A stretch of 64,000 bases of DNA from the NCBI RefSeq assembly GCF_011764445.1, contig NZ_BLPG01000001.1, forward strand, positions 434,001 through 498,000. Reading direction: 5' to 3'. Every line of letters begins with the position of its first letter. The stretch's first letter is position 1. A model generated the notes under the pieces. It was given only the letters and a program-made list of their open reading frames with translations. It was not told the origin of the DNA and searched no databases. The position numbers were made by a program, and so were the translations under genes. Below are positions 25,802 to 35,839 of the stretch, in pieces. Origin of the DNA: Phytohabitans rumicis. GTDB lineage: Bacteria > Actinomycetota > Actinomycetes > Mycobacteriales > Micromonosporaceae.

Positions 25802-26586
25802 CCGCCACCCCGTCGGCCGAGCGCAGCCGGCCCGCCCAACGCCAGGCCGAGATCGCCGAGTACGTCGTCAGCCACGGCTCCGTCTCCGCCACCGACCTCG
25901 CCGATCAGTTCGGCGTCAGCCTGATGACGATCCACCGCGACCTGGACGAGCTGGAGCGGCAGGGCGTCGTGCGCAAGCACCGCGGCGGCGTCAGCGCCCA
26001 GCCGTCGAGCGTGTTCGAGAGCAACGTGTCGTACCGTCTACAGGCGACGCTGCCGGAGAAGCGGGCGCTGGCCCGGCAGGCCCGCACGCTCATCGAGCCC
26101 GGCATGGCCGTCATGCTCGACGACTCGACGTCCACATTGGAGCTCGCACGGCTGCTCGACGGGATCACCCCGCTGACCGTGGTGACGAACTTCCTGGAGA
26201 CCGTCAAGCTCCTCGCCGGCCGGCCCGGGATCCGGCTGCTCACGCTCGGCGGGGAGTACCACCCGACGCACGACTCGTTCCTGGGCGTGCCGTGCATCGA
26301 GGCCGTCGAGGCGCTGCGGGTCGACGTGCTCTTCGCCTCGACGTCCGCCATCTCCGGCGGCTACGCGTACCACCAGGAGCAGGAGATCGTGCTGGTGAAG
26401 CGGGCGATGATGCGGGCGGCCCAGCGTTCGGTGCTGATGGTCGACCACACCAAGCTGGGCCGGGTCGCCCTGCACCGGCTGGCGCCGCTGCGCGAGTTCG
26501 AGCTGGTGCTGACCGACGGGCAGGCGGACCGGCAGTCGCTGGCGGAGATGCGCGAGCACGGCGTGCGGTACGAGGTGGTCGCGTGA
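25798..26586 (+). CDS. DeoR/GlpR-family transcriptional regulator
   Basis: 262 residues. An N-terminal DeoR winged helix (about 12-65: RQAEIAEYVVSHGSVSATDLADQFGVSLMTIHRDLDEL) is followed by the DeoRC sugar-phosphate sensor domain (VMLDDSTSTLELARLL, TLGGEYHPTHDSFLG, MLVDHTKLGRVA-like region as LMVDHTKLGRVALHRLAPL). Family members repress sugar operons until a phosphorylated sugar binds. The likely targets are its own operon and the oppositely transcribed ABC-transporter set at 32.7-35.7 kb; both promoters contain TGTTA half-sites. The start at 25798 gives an ATGA overlap; ATG 25789 would add three residues. Confidence 0.9.
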   Translation: MTATPSAERSRPAQRQAEIAEYVVSHGSVSATDLADQFGVSLMTIHRDLDELERQGVVRKHRGGVSAQPSSVFESNVSYRLQATLPEKRALARQARTLIEPGMAVMLDDSTSTLELARLLDGITPLTVVTNFLETVKLLAGRPGIRLLTLGGEYHPTHDSFLGVPCIEAVEALRVDVLFASTSAISGGYAYHQEQEIVLVKRAMMRAAQRSVLMVDHTKLGRVALHRLAPLREFELVLTDGQADRQSLAEMREHGVRYEVVA

Positions 26587-28013
26587 TCATCGGGCTCGAC
26601 CTGGGCACCACGCTCATCAAGGCCGTCGCGTTCGCCGACGACGGCACGCCGCTGGCCCGCGCCGCCCAGCGCACCCGGCTGGACCGGCCCGGCCCCGGCC
26701 GGTACGAGCAGGACGTCACCGAGGTCTTCGCCGCGGCTGAGTCGGTGCTCAGCGAGCTGGCGGTCCGTGGATCGGTCGACGCGGTCGGCATCACCGGGCA
26801 GGGCGACGGCGTGTGGCTGGCCTCCGCCGACGGCGAGCCGGTGCGGCCGGCCGTCTCGTGGCTGGACGCCCGCGCCACCGACATCCTCGACCGCTGGCAG
26901 GCCGACGGCACCCTCGAAGCGCTGTTCCGGCGTACCGGATCGCTGCTCTTCCCCGGTGCGGCCGCGCCGATCCTGGCCGCCCTCGCCCGCGAGGAGCCGG
27001 CGGCCCTGGACGCGGCCACCACCGCCGGCTACTGCAAGGACCTGGTCCTGCAGCGGCTCACCGGCCTGCGCGCCACCGACCCCTCGGACGCCTCGGTGCC
27101 GTTCCTCGACCCACACACCGGCGACTACGCCGACGACCTGGTAGAGCTGTGCGGCCTCACGCCGTACCGGCGGCTGCTCGCCCCCGTGACGCGCCTGCCC
27201 ACCGCCCCGCTATCCACAGTGGCCGGCGCCCGCACCGGCCTGCCCGCCGGCACCCCGGTCGTCGCGGCACCGTACGACCTGCCCGCCTGCGCCTGGGGCG
27301 GCGGTGTCACGCAGGTCGGCGACGGGCTGCTCATCATCGGCACCACGCTCGCCTGCCAGGTGCTGACCGACACCGTCGACACGGCCGGCGAGCCGTGCGG
27401 CCTCACGCTCGCCACCTGGACCGAGGGGCGCTGGCTGCGCGCGATGCCGGCGATGGTCGGCGCCGCCGCCCTGGACTGGGTGCTGGCCACCACAGGCTCC
27501 ACAGTGGACGACCTGCCCGGCCTGCTCGAGTCCAGTCCGACCGGCGCCAACGGCGTCACCGTGCTGCCGTTCTTCGCCGAGGCGGGCGAGCGGGCGCCGT
27601 TCGTCGAGCCGCGCGCCCGCGCCCGCGTCGACGGCCTGCACGTCGGCACCGGCCGCGCCGACCTCGTCCGCGCCGCCGCGGAGGCCATCGCGTACGCCGC
27701 CCGCCACTGCCTCACCGCCGCCGGCCTCACCGGCGAACTCGTCGTCTGCGGCGGCGGCGCGTCCAGCCGTCCGTGGCTGCAGATCTTCGCCGACGTGCTG
27801 GACCGGCCGCTGCGCGCCCTCGCCGGCGACGAGGTCGGCGCCCGCGGCGCCGCCCTGGCCGCCCGCCAGGCCATCGGGCTGCCCGGCTGGGCCGCGCCGT
27901 CCGGGGTGGTCGTCGAGCCGTCGTCCGCTTCCGCGGCGGTCTACGCCGACGGATACGCCCGCTACCTGCGGGCGGTCGAGCACGCACGAGAATGGTGGAG
28001 GACGCAGCCGTGA
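26583..28013 (+). CDS. Second FGGY-family carbohydrate kinase
   Basis: 476 residues from a GTG overlapping the DeoR stop. The N-terminal IIGLDLGTTLIKAVAFADDG, central VGITGQGDGVWLASADGEPV, and C-terminal ELVVCGGGASSRPWLQIFADVL identify an FGGY kinase. The sequence differs clearly from the first kinase, so it is a distinct subfamily, not a recent duplicate. Two kinases in one operon suggest either two substrates (for example a sugar and its isomer or oxidised form) or sequential steps with the phosphatase between them. The substrate is unknown. It is coupled to the downstream dehydrogenase by GTGA. Confidence 0.9.
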   Translation: MIIGLDLGTTLIKAVAFADDGTPLARAAQRTRLDRPGPGRYEQDVTEVFAAAESVLSELAVRGSVDAVGITGQGDGVWLASADGEPVRPAVSWLDARATDILDRWQADGTLEALFRRTGSLLFPGAAAPILAALAREEPAALDAATTAGYCKDLVLQRLTGLRATDPSDASVPFLDPHTGDYADDLVELCGLTPYRRLLAPVTRLPTAPLSTVAGARTGLPAGTPVVAAPYDLPACAWGGGVTQVGDGLLIIGTTLACQVLTDTVDTAGEPCGLTLATWTEGRWLRAMPAMVGAAALDWVLATTGSTVDDLPGLLESSPTGANGVTVLPFFAEAGERAPFVEPRARARVDGLHVGTGRADLVRAAAEAIAYAARHCLTAAGLTGELVVCGGGASSRPWLQIFADVLDRPLRALAGDEVGARGAALAARQAIGLPGWAAPSGVVVEPSSASAAVYADGYARYLRAVEHAREWWRTQP

Positions 28014-29037
28014 GGATCCTGGTCGCCGGCGACCACTTCGTGACCCCTTCGCTCGTGGCCTCGGCGCTCGGGTCCGATGTGGACATCGCGACGCTGCTGC
28101 TGCCTTGGCCGTACGAGCCGTTCGGGCCGGTCGCGGAGGTCGACGAGGCGTCCGGCGACGAATCCTCACTCATCGCGGCGTTGGCCGGCGTGGAGGTCGC
28201 GGTGACCCAGATGGCGCCGTTCACGGAACGCGTCATCGAGGCCGCCGACGCGCTGCGCCTGATCGTGTGCACCCGGGGCGGGCCGGTCAACGTCAACGTC
28301 GCGGCGGCCGCCAAGCGGGCATCGCGGTCTGCGCCACCCCCGGCCGCAACGCCCCGGCCGCCGCCGAACACGCCATCGCCCTGACGCTGGCCGCGTTGCG
28401 CCGCATCCCTTCCGTCGACGCCACCGTCCGCGGCGGGGAATGGCGCAGCGACCTCTACGCGCTGAGCGCCGCCGGCCACGAGCTCGCCGGCACCACGGTC
28501 GGCCTCATCGGGTACGGCGCCATCGGCGCCCGCGTCGCCCGGATCCTACGCGCCTTCGACGCCTCCGTCGTGGTGTACGACCCGTACGCCACCGCTGACG
28601 CCTCCTTCGTGTCCACTCTGGACGAGCTGCTGTCCCGCTCGTTCGTGGTGAGCCTGCACGCCCGGCTGACCCCCGAGACCCGGCACCTGATCGACGCGGC
28701 CGCCGTGGCGCGCATGCCGCACGGTGCGGTGCTGGTGAACACCGCCCGGGGCGGCCTGGTCGACTACGACGCGGTCGTGGACGCGCTGGAGTCCGGCCAG
28801 CTCGGTGCGGCGGCGTTCGACGTGTACGACCCGGAGCCCATCCCACCCGGCGCGAGGCTGCTGAGCGCCCCCAACGTGGTGCTCACCCCGCACCTCGCCG
28901 GCGCCACCGTCCAGACCGCAGAGCGGGCGGCATCTTTGGCCGCAGCCGCCGTCGCCGCCTACCGCGCCGGCGCCCCCTCCCAGGTCTCGTCGACGCTTCG
29001 TGATCAAGGCGTCCTTCAAGTGGTGATAGCGACTTGA
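28010..29037 (+). pseudogene. D-2-hydroxyacid dehydrogenase, single-base frameshift
   Basis: From GTG 28010 the first ~100 residues run RILVAGDHFVTP...VCTRGGPVNVNVAAAAK. At the GGG at 28317-28319 homology passes to another frame: GIAVCATPGRNAPAAAEHAI, the NAD-binding GYGAIGARVARIL, RMPHGAVLVNTARGGLVDYD and APNVVLTPHLAG. One more G restores 342 residues with R-G-I-A-V at the joint, as in typical members. The family reduces 2-oxoacids or oxidises 2-hydroxyacids with NAD(P). In this operon it may act on a sugar-acid fragment. The 3' end overlaps a palindromic repeat. Sequencing error is the likelier cause of the break. Confidence 0.8.
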
Positions 29038-29054
29038 GGGACGCCTTGATCACG
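28999..29054. repeat. Long GATCAAGG palindrome between convergent operons
   Basis: Two 23-nt arms (28999-29021 and 29032-29054) match with one mismatch around a 10-nt loop; the outer part is CGTGATCAAGGCGTCC. It lies across the dehydrogenase stop and before the convergent glycosidase stop. It can act as a bidirectional terminator and resembles interspersed palindromic repeats; two other GATCA-containing palindromes are in this window. Confidence 0.8.
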
Positions 29055-29062
29055 GAGAGGGT

Positions 29063-32000
29063 CTACCAGCGGAGGGTGACGGGGCCGAGGAGGCCGGTCA
29101 CGCGTTGGCCGGGGAAGACGAAGTGGGTGGGGCTGACGGCGTCCAGGTACGGCGCCAGGGTGCCGTACACGACCACCTCCACTTCGTTGTCGCCCGCTCG
29201 CAAGGAGTCGCCTGTCTCGAAGGTGTACGGGGAGCACACCCGGGCGCCGAGCGGCTGGCCGTTGAGGGTGACCTCGGCCGTGCCCCGCACCCGGCCCAGG
29301 TCCACGATGGCCGGACCGCCGGAGGCGGTGAAGCTGGTCCGGTAGCGGACGCCGCCGCTGTACTCGGGCAGGCCCACCTGCTCCCAGTCCCCCAGCGCGA
29401 TCGTGCCGGTGCCGACCTCGAACGTCACCGGGCCGGCCAGGATCGCGCCGTGCGAGTGGCCGGGCCGGGTCACGACGCGCAGCGTGCACTCCCTCGCACC
29501 GGCGGAAGCCGAGCCCAGGTCGACCGTCAGCGCGACCGGGTCGCCGGCATCCTTCGCCAGCTCGTTGCCCTCCACCGAGATCGCCACTTCGCCGTACGCG
29601 GACAGGCGCATCGAGGTGGCCCCGGGCGGCACCACGAAGGACAGCCACTGCACCGCCTCCTGCTCGGGCGCGGCGAGCACCACGGGCAGCACCGTGCCGT
29701 CGTCCGGCATCCCGGAGAGCCAGTTCGTGTCGGGCAGCGGGTGGGGGCGGCGGGGAAGTGCAGGGCGGCGGGGTCGCCGTACTGGCGGCGGCGTACCAGG
29801 GTGGGCACGGGGTGGCCGTCGCGGGCGGCGGTCCAGTGCCGGCCGGAGCGGACCGCGCCGTCGACCAGCACCGCGCCGGCCACCGACCCCTCGGTGTACT
29901 CGACCGACAGTTCGTTGTCGCCGGGGTTCAGGTACGCGGTGAGGTCGTACCGGCGTACCCGGGGCGTCTCCTGTTCGGCGTACGGCTCGAACCCGCCCTG
30001 CCGGCCGACCTCCACGCCGTTGACCCGCACCACGCACTTCTCCCGGGCGGCGAGCTGCACGACGGCGGAGGACGCCGCGAGCGTGGTGCGCAGGACGACC
30101 TGTGAGCCGGCGACAAAAGAGCCAGCCACCATCCACTCCGGACGCGCGAAGCGGGCCGGGTCGCCGACCACGGTGATGTACGCCCGCAGGTCGACGTCTT
30201 CGTCCGGGGTCAGCGTCAGCTCCAGCGGGTGCCGGCCCGGGGCCAAGCGCACCGGCGCCATCGCCAGGTAGCCCTCGTCGTCGAAGGCCAGCGGGACGCC
30301 GTCGACCGTGCCGGACTTGGCGGCGGCGGCACCGACGGCGAGCCACCCGTCGACGGCGTCGCGCACGACCAGGTCGGTGCGCACGCGCACGGGCTCACCG
30401 GCGTTCGCCGGGCCGAGCGCGAGGAACTCCTCCGGCACGTGACCCTTGGGCCCGAGCGTCTCACGGTGGATCGGGTCCTTGCGGATGCCCCGCGACGTGG
30501 AGTACACCAGCGGGCCGGACGAGGACACGGCGTGCGGGCCGAAGGTGGCGTACGCCGCGCCGGTCGAGGCGCGCATCTCCCACCGCTGCACCGGCACGGC
30601 GGCACCGGCGGGGCGGGCGAAGTCACCCCACGCGTTGTCCATCGTCGGCACCAGGTCCATCGTCCACTGTGTACCGAGGTCGAGCGCGCGAGGCAAGGCC
30701 GCCGGAGGCGGAGAGGGCACCGAGGGAGCGAACACCAGCAGGGCGGCCGGGCCGCCGTCGAACGGGACCCGCACGTCCACGGCGTCGCCCACCGGCGTGC
30801 ATTCCAGGGAACGCGTCCGGCCGGTGAACGGGTCGACCAGCGTGGCGTGCGGCGGGACGCCGCGCACCCGTACCGGGACGCTGTCGTGGTAGCGGCCGGG
30901 GTCGAAGTCGTACTCGGCGTCCAGCCAGCCGAGCGAGATGCCGCGCGCGTCCGGGTTACCGACGGAGACCTCGCTGGCCCTCGGCGCCACCGCCGGCACG
31001 AAGACGACGCGGACGCCGTCCACCTCGCGGACCAAGGTGGGCACCGGCGCGTCGACCGGCGGCGGCACGGCCGCGAGTACGGCGCCGAGATCATCGACGT
31101 CGCGCACGAAGTGTGCCCGGCCCGCCTCGAAGTGAGCGAGCAGAGCGCCGTGATCGGGCAGCGCGCCGACCGCGACCAGCAGGCCGCCGCCGGCCACGAA
31201 CGCGTCGAGCCGCTCGGCGACCCGCCCGTCCAGCACCGTGCAGGCGGGCAGCACGATCACGCGGTACGCCTCGTCGGCGACCCGCACCCGGCCGCCCGTG
31301 ACGTCGGCGCGCGCCAGCGAGTCGTCGTCGATCACGTCGGCCTCGCGGCGCAGCCGGTCCAACACACCTGGCACGGTGCGGAACCACGTCATGTCCCCCA
31401 CCAGGTCCAGGTACGTCGCGTGGGCCAGCCGGGCCGCCGCGTTCGTGGCGACCTCCGTCGTGGCGGCGCCCGGCACGCCGGTGCCGGCCTGCACCGTCGT
31501 GGTGGGCAGCAGCACCGCCACGTCGCACACGTGCCGGCCCTGCGAGAGCGCCGCGCACAGCCGGGCCACCGCGCCGGCGAAGACCGGATAGTGCTTCCAG
31601 TACGGCTGGCGCCAGTCGGTCGACGGGGGCGCCCACTCCCACCAGCCGCCCTTGGTGGAGTAGTACGTGGCGTGCGGGTCGTACAGGGTGGCGCCGGCCC
31701 GCAGCCACGGCAGCAGCCAGTCGAAGGTCTCCTCCAGCGTGCCGCCCCACCCACTGGAGTGGAACGCCTCCAGCCAGGTGCGCGGGTGCCCGTACAGGTG
31801 GGCCAGCGACGCGTGCAGGCGGGCGTCGCCGTGGTGGTCCGAGCCGGGGGCGCTGAACCAGCGGTGGGTGCGGGCGTAGTCGGCGTACAGCTGGACGCCC
31901 TCGATCGGGTGGCCGGCGCGGGCCGGGTCCTGCTGGTCGCAGGCGGACAGCAGGCCGTGCCGGGCGTGCCACTCGGCGTGCGGCTTGAAGAACGCCTCCT

Positions 32001-32679
32001 CGGCCAGCTCGGCCCGGGTCAGGTGGTAGTCGCGGCGCACGTGGCGGCCATCGATGGAGTCCACATTCCACAGTGCCGGCAGCAGCGGCACGAGGTCGTA
32101 TCCGCGGCGCCGCTCGAACTCCGCCGCGAACGTCGGCGACCACGTCGGCATCGCCGGCAGCTCGTCCTGGAACGAGCCGACGATGACGGTGCCGAGGTGG
32201 TGCCCGAGCCGCCGCTCGAACTCGCCGTGGACCCGGTCCAGCAGGGCGGCACAGGCTTGCGGCGACAGGTAGTCGAAGCCGCCGGTCTCGACCGTGCCGT
32301 CCGGGCGCAGCCACTGTCCCGCGTACGACGGCTCGGCCTCGACGATCCGGGCCGGGATGTCGGCCCCGGAGAAGCCGATCTGGTCGTAGAACCACAGCGA
32401 CACGCCCAGCTCGGCGGCGTCGGCGCAGACCTGCTCCAGCGTCGCCCACCAGCCGTCGGAGAAGAACGCCGGCTGGTCCGGGTCGCTGCCGAACAGCGGC
32501 CCGGTGGCGGCCAGGTTGGTGAGCACCAGGTTGTGGATGCCACCCGCGGCGTACCGCTCCAGCTGCCAGCGCAGCCGGCGCCGGTCCAGCGGCTCGCCGC
32601 TCCACCACCAGATGGCCGTGGGCGAGAACGCGCGCGGCGGGTCGGCCAGCACCGCCGCCAGCGACTCGGGCAGGCTCAT
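29063..32679 (-). pseudogene. GH106-like alpha-L-rhamnosidase, single-base frameshift
   Basis: From ATG 32679 (coupled to the permease by ATGA) the protein starts with PRAFSPTAIWWWSGEPLD and RRLRWQLERYAAGGIHN, typical of GH106-type large glycosidases, and includes LWFYDQIGFSGADIPAR and TWLEAFHSSGWGGTLEET. The C-terminal ~350 residues contain jelly-roll sugar-binding domains. At the run of five G (29743-29747 on the plus strand) the frame breaks; the last ~225 residues continue in another frame (LPDTNWLSGMPDDGTVLP...). One added base gives 1205 residues. No signal peptide is visible, so it probably hydrolyses imported rhamnosides in the cytoplasm. Family is inferred from overall architecture; GH78/139 relatives cannot be excluded. 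Confidence 0.75.
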
Positions 32680-33500
32680 CCCTTGAGCCCGCTCGCGAAG
32701 CCCTTGATGACGTACCGCTGCAACACCAGGAACACCACCAGAATCGGGATGGCGCCGAGGACCAGCCCGGCGAAGACGAGGCCGTAGTCGGACACGTACT
32801 GGCCGACGAACGCGAAGATGCGCACCGGGACCGTCTCCTTGTCCGAGCCGGCCAGGTAGAGCAGCGGCGTGAAGAAGTCGTTCCAGATGAACACCGCGTT
32901 GAGGATCAGCACGGTCCCGGTGATCGGGCGCAGCAGCGGGAACACGATCCGGGTGTACGCCTGCAGGTGCGAGGCGCCGTCGACGAGCGCCGCGGCGGCG
33001 TACTCCTGCGGGAGCGCCCGGATGAAGCCGGTGTAGAGGAAGACCGTGAACGGCAGCTGGATGCCCGTGTAGAACAGGATGATGGACTGGTAGCCGCCGA
33101 TCAGGTCGAGGCGGGAGAAGAGGTTGTACAGCGGGATCATCCCGAGCTGGAACGGCAGCACGATGCCGAGCAGGAACAGGATGTACAGCCCGTACCCGAG
33201 GCGGGTGCCGGTGCGCGCCACCCAGTACGCAGCACACGACCCGATCACGATCAACAACACCAGACTCACCACAGTAATCAGCGTGCTGCTCAGCAGCGCG
33301 CCGCCCAGCGACGCGGACGACCACGCCTGCGTGTAGTTATCCAAGGTGGGCGGCTTCGGTAAAGCTAGTGGGCTCTTGGCGGTCTGCGCCGGGTCTTTCA
33401 GCGAAAGCGTGACGAGCGCGTACACCGGGAAAAGGAAAAGGACGCCGGCCGCCACCATCAGCAACTCAAGCACAAACGTCCGCGGACGGTAACGGTTCAC
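32676..33500 (-). CDS. Carbohydrate ABC transporter permease, CUT1 second subunit (MalG-like)
   Basis: 274 residues from the GTG at 33500, which overlaps the first permease stop. Six membrane segments are evident. The EAA loop that contacts the ATPase is EYAAAALVDGASHLQAYTRIVFPLL, placed between helices 4 and 5 as usual. Together with the next gene and the lipoprotein it forms a CUT1 importer. No ATPase gene is present; actinomycete CUT1 systems usually share one MsiK-type ATPase encoded elsewhere. Adjacent glycosidase and rhamnonate genes point to L-rhamnose or rhamnosides as cargo (inference). Confidence 0.9.
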   Translation of the reverse strand: MNRYRPRTFVLELLMVAAGVLFLFPVYALVTLSLKDPAQTAKSPLALPKPPTLDNYTQAWSSASLGGALLSSTLITVVSLVLLIVIGSCAAYWVARTGTRLGYGLYILFLLGIVLPFQLGMIPLYNLFSRLDLIGGYQSIILFYTGIQLPFTVFLYTGFIRALPQEYAAAALVDGASHLQAYTRIVFPLLRPITGTVLILNAVFIWNDFFTPLLYLAGSDKETVPVRIFAFVGQYVSDYGLVFAGLVLGAIPILVVFLVLQRYVIKGFASGLKG

Positions 33501-34381
33501 GCGTTGTCCTCCCGGGCGCGCAGGTAGCGGATCTGCACCAGCGACACGGCCGCCACGAACAGGGCGAGCACGAGGGCCACGGCCGTGCTGTAGCCGTACC
33601 GGCCGAACACGAACGCCTGCTTGTAGAGCACTGTGGACAGTGTCTCGGTCGCGTACCCGGGACCGCCGCCGGTCGCCGCGAACACCTGGTCGAAGAGCTT
33701 GAGCCCGCCGATCGTGGAGAGCATCACGTTGATCGTCGTGGCCGGCGCCAGAAGCGGCCAGGTCACGTACCGGAAGCGGGCCACCGGGCCGGCGCCGTCG
33801 ATGGTGGCCGCCTCGCGGACGTCCTTGCCGATGCCCTCCAGCCCGGCCAGGAAGATCACCATCGAGTAGCCGGCGTTCTGCCAGACCACCATCGCGGCGA
33901 CCGACCACAGCGCCAGCGACGGGTCGCCGAGCCAGTCCTGGCGCAGCGAGCCCAACCCGACGGCACCGAGCAGGCCGTTGAGGCCCGCGTCGGGCGCCGG
34001 GTTGTAGACGTACTTCCACAGGAACGCGATCATGACCGGGCTGACCACGACCGGGGCGAAGAAGACGGCCCGCAGCACCATTCTGCTCTTGATGCGGGCG
34101 TGCACGCCGAGCGCGAGCAGCAGGCCGATTCCATTCTGGACGACCACGATGGCGACGGTCAGCAGCAGCGTGTTCTTCAGCGCCCCGAGCGACTGGTCGT
34201 CGTGCAGCAGGGTGTCGAAGTTGCGCAGCCCCACGAACGACCAGTCGCCGATGCCGGTCCAGTCGGTGAACGCGTACACGACACCGGCCACGCTCGGGTA
34301 GATCACGATCGCGGCATAGACCAGCAGCGCGGGCGCCACGAACAGCCACGGTGGGCCGAGGCGGCTTCTCTTCTTGCTCAC
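33497..34381 (-). CDS. Carbohydrate ABC transporter permease, CUT1 first subunit (MalF-like)
   Basis: 294 residues from the GTG at 34381, overlapping the binding-protein stop by 4 bp. A short basic N-terminus (SKKRSRLGPPW) precedes six membrane helices. The EAA loop is VREAATIDGAGPVARFRYVTWPLL. It pairs with the downstream permease to form the membrane channel of the importer. Confidence 0.9.
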   Translation of the reverse strand: MSKKRSRLGPPWLFVAPALLVYAAIVIYPSVAGVVYAFTDWTGIGDWSFVGLRNFDTLLHDDQSLGALKNTLLLTVAIVVVQNGIGLLLALGVHARIKSRMVLRAVFFAPVVVSPVMIAFLWKYVYNPAPDAGLNGLLGAVGLGSLRQDWLGDPSLALWSVAAMVVWQNAGYSMVIFLAGLEGIGKDVREAATIDGAGPVARFRYVTWPLLAPATTINVMLSTIGGLKLFDQVFAATGGGPGYATETLSTVLYKQAFVFGRYGYSTAVALVLALFVAAVSLVQIRYLRAREDNA

Positions 34382-35670
34382 TGCTTCTTGTACGCCTCGT
34401 CCATCTTGGTCAGGGCCTGGTCGACGGTGATCTTCTTGGCCAGCAGCTCCTGGATCACCGAGAAGTGGGTGGGCTGCACCTCCGCGTTCGGCCAGCGGGA
34501 GCCGACCGGCGCGACCCGGCCGGCGTCCAGCAACGGCAGGAACGACTGAAGCGCCGGGTCCACTTTGGAGCTGGCGTCGCGCTTGAGCGGGATCGCGGCG
34601 ACGACCTCGCACCATTTGTTCATGTTCTCCTGCTGGCCGAGGTACTCGATGAACTTGAGCGAGGCGTCCTTGTTCTTGCTCTTGGCGTGCACGCCGACGC
34701 CCACGTTGGCCGCGCCCCAGGTGTAGACCTGGTCGGCGCTGTCCGCGTTCGGGAACGGGAACATGTCGATGTCGTCCTTGTTGGTCGCCGCGTCGCGGAA
34801 CGCCGGCAGCAGCGGGGCGACCTGTACGGCCATGGCCGCCTGCCCGGTGCCGACCATCGCCGTCTGCTGCTCCAGCGTGGTGCCGTTGGGGTTGTCGTTG
34901 AAGAAGCCGCGGTCGCGCAGGCTCATGTAGAGCTCCATCGACTGCTTCCAGCCGGAGTTCAGGAACGTCGCCTTGCCGGCCAGCATCTGGTCGTCGAAGT
35001 CGGGGGTGTCGCGGTAGACGTACCCGGCCACCAGCGCGTAGGTGATCAACTGCGTCACCCACTGGGTCTGCGCGCCGAGGGCGATCGGCACCTTGCCGGC
35101 CTTCTTGAACGTCTCGCACGCGGTGAGCAACTCCGGCCAGGTCTTGGGGATCTGCACCCCGGCCGCGGAGAACACGCTCTTGTTGTAGATCGCGCCGATG
35201 ACGGTCAGGCCGGAGGAGAAGAGGTAGACCTTGCCGTCGTACGAGAAGGACGCCTTGAGGTTCGCCGGGATGCTGGCCGTCCACGGCTGGCCGCTCAGGT
35301 CGGCGAGCAGCCCCGCCTTGCCCAGGTCGACGGTGGACATCGTGTTGCCGGCGCCCGGGTACAGCACGTGGATGTCGGGAGCGTTTCCGCCGCCGAGTTG
35401 GGCGCGCACGGACGTCGTCACCTGGTCGGTGGGCGCGTACGAGGTCTTGAACGTGACGCCGGCGCCGCCGTCCGTGTACGCCTTGGTCAGCACGTCGAGC
35501 GGGCCCTTCTCGTCCGCGACGCCGATCAGGCTCAGCGTGGTGGAGCCGCCGCCGGAGGCGTCGTCGTCGCCGCAGGCGGTGAGCAGGCCGGGTACGCCGG
35601 CGCCGAGCGCCAACCCGCCGACCAACCGCAGGAACTGGGCCCGGTTCAGACCGTTATCTGTCGCTGTCAT
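34378..35670 (-). CDS. Extracellular sugar-binding lipoprotein of the ABC importer
   Basis: 430 residues. The lipobox LLTAC places the lipid-anchored Cys at C33, after a signal sequence with possible twin-arginine character (NRAQFLRLVGG). The mature protein is a type 1 solute-binding protein (LSLIGVADEKGPLDVLTKAY; APDIHVLYPGAGN; YNKSVFSAAGVQIPKTWPELL). It captures an extracellular sugar for the two permeases. GAGGAA precedes the ATG by 4-5 nt. A promoter with consensus -35 lies about 65-90 bp upstream. Coupled stop-start overlaps make the three transport genes and the glycosidase one transcription unit. Confidence 0.92.
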   Translation of the reverse strand: MTATDNGLNRAQFLRLVGGLALGAGVPGLLTACGDDDASGGGSTTLSLIGVADEKGPLDVLTKAYTDGGAGVTFKTSYAPTDQVTTSVRAQLGGGNAPDIHVLYPGAGNTMSTVDLGKAGLLADLSGQPWTASIPANLKASFSYDGKVYLFSSGLTVIGAIYNKSVFSAAGVQIPKTWPELLTACETFKKAGKVPIALGAQTQWVTQLITYALVAGYVYRDTPDFDDQMLAGKATFLNSGWKQSMELYMSLRDRGFFNDNPNGTTLEQQTAMVGTGQAAMAVQVAPLLPAFRDAATNKDDIDMFPFPNADSADQVYTWGAANVGVGVHAKSKNKDASLKFIEYLGQQENMNKWCEVVAAIPLKRDASSKVDPALQSFLPLLDAGRVAPVGSRWPNAEVQPTHFSVIQELLAKKITVDQALTKMDEAYKKQ

Positions 35671-35733
35671 TCGTTCCTCATCCCATGGACTGTGAGAGTG
35701 AGTGTTAAAAGTACGAGAAATCTTGTTACGTGG

Positions 35734-35762
35734 AGCCTAAGATGACGTGATCAGCATGTCAA
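35734..35762 (-). promoter_or_regulatory. Promoter of the ABC-transporter/rhamnosidase operon
   Basis: On the minus strand a perfect -35 TTGACA (35757-35762), a 17-bp spacer and a -10 TAGGCT (35734-35739). It lies about 64 bp upstream of the binding-protein start. TGTTA half-sites at 35703-35707 and 35724-35728 (21 bp apart) lie between the -10 box and the gene, as expected for repressor sites. Confidence 0.75.
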
Positions 35763-35839
35763 GGCTGACGTATTACCAGGTCAGAGCACACATGAGGGCG
35801 TGATGACCGGCCGTGATAACCGCGCTATGCGCTGTTAAA

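Noticed and set aside
23694-25892. 732-codon minus-strand open frame opposite the first kinase and phosphatase
   Set aside because: Arg/Pro/Ala-rich shadow of two recognisable coding genes, with no motif of its own.
23682-28013. Assigning either FGGY kinase as L-rhamnulokinase (rhaB)
   Set aside because: The neighbourhood suggests rhamnose, but no isomerase or aldolase of the phosphorylative pathway is present and subfamily residues cannot be judged by eye.
29743-29747. Programmed ribosomal frameshifting as explanation for the split glycosidase and similar genes
   Set aside because: No consistent slippery heptamer plus downstream structure was seen, and many unrelated genes show the same type of single-base loss in G/C runs.
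30229-32787. 852-codon plus-strand open frame opposite the rhamnosidase gene
   Set aside because: It is antisense to a gene with clear glycosidase homology, is Arg/Gly/Val-rich and has no family features; high GC creates such shadows.
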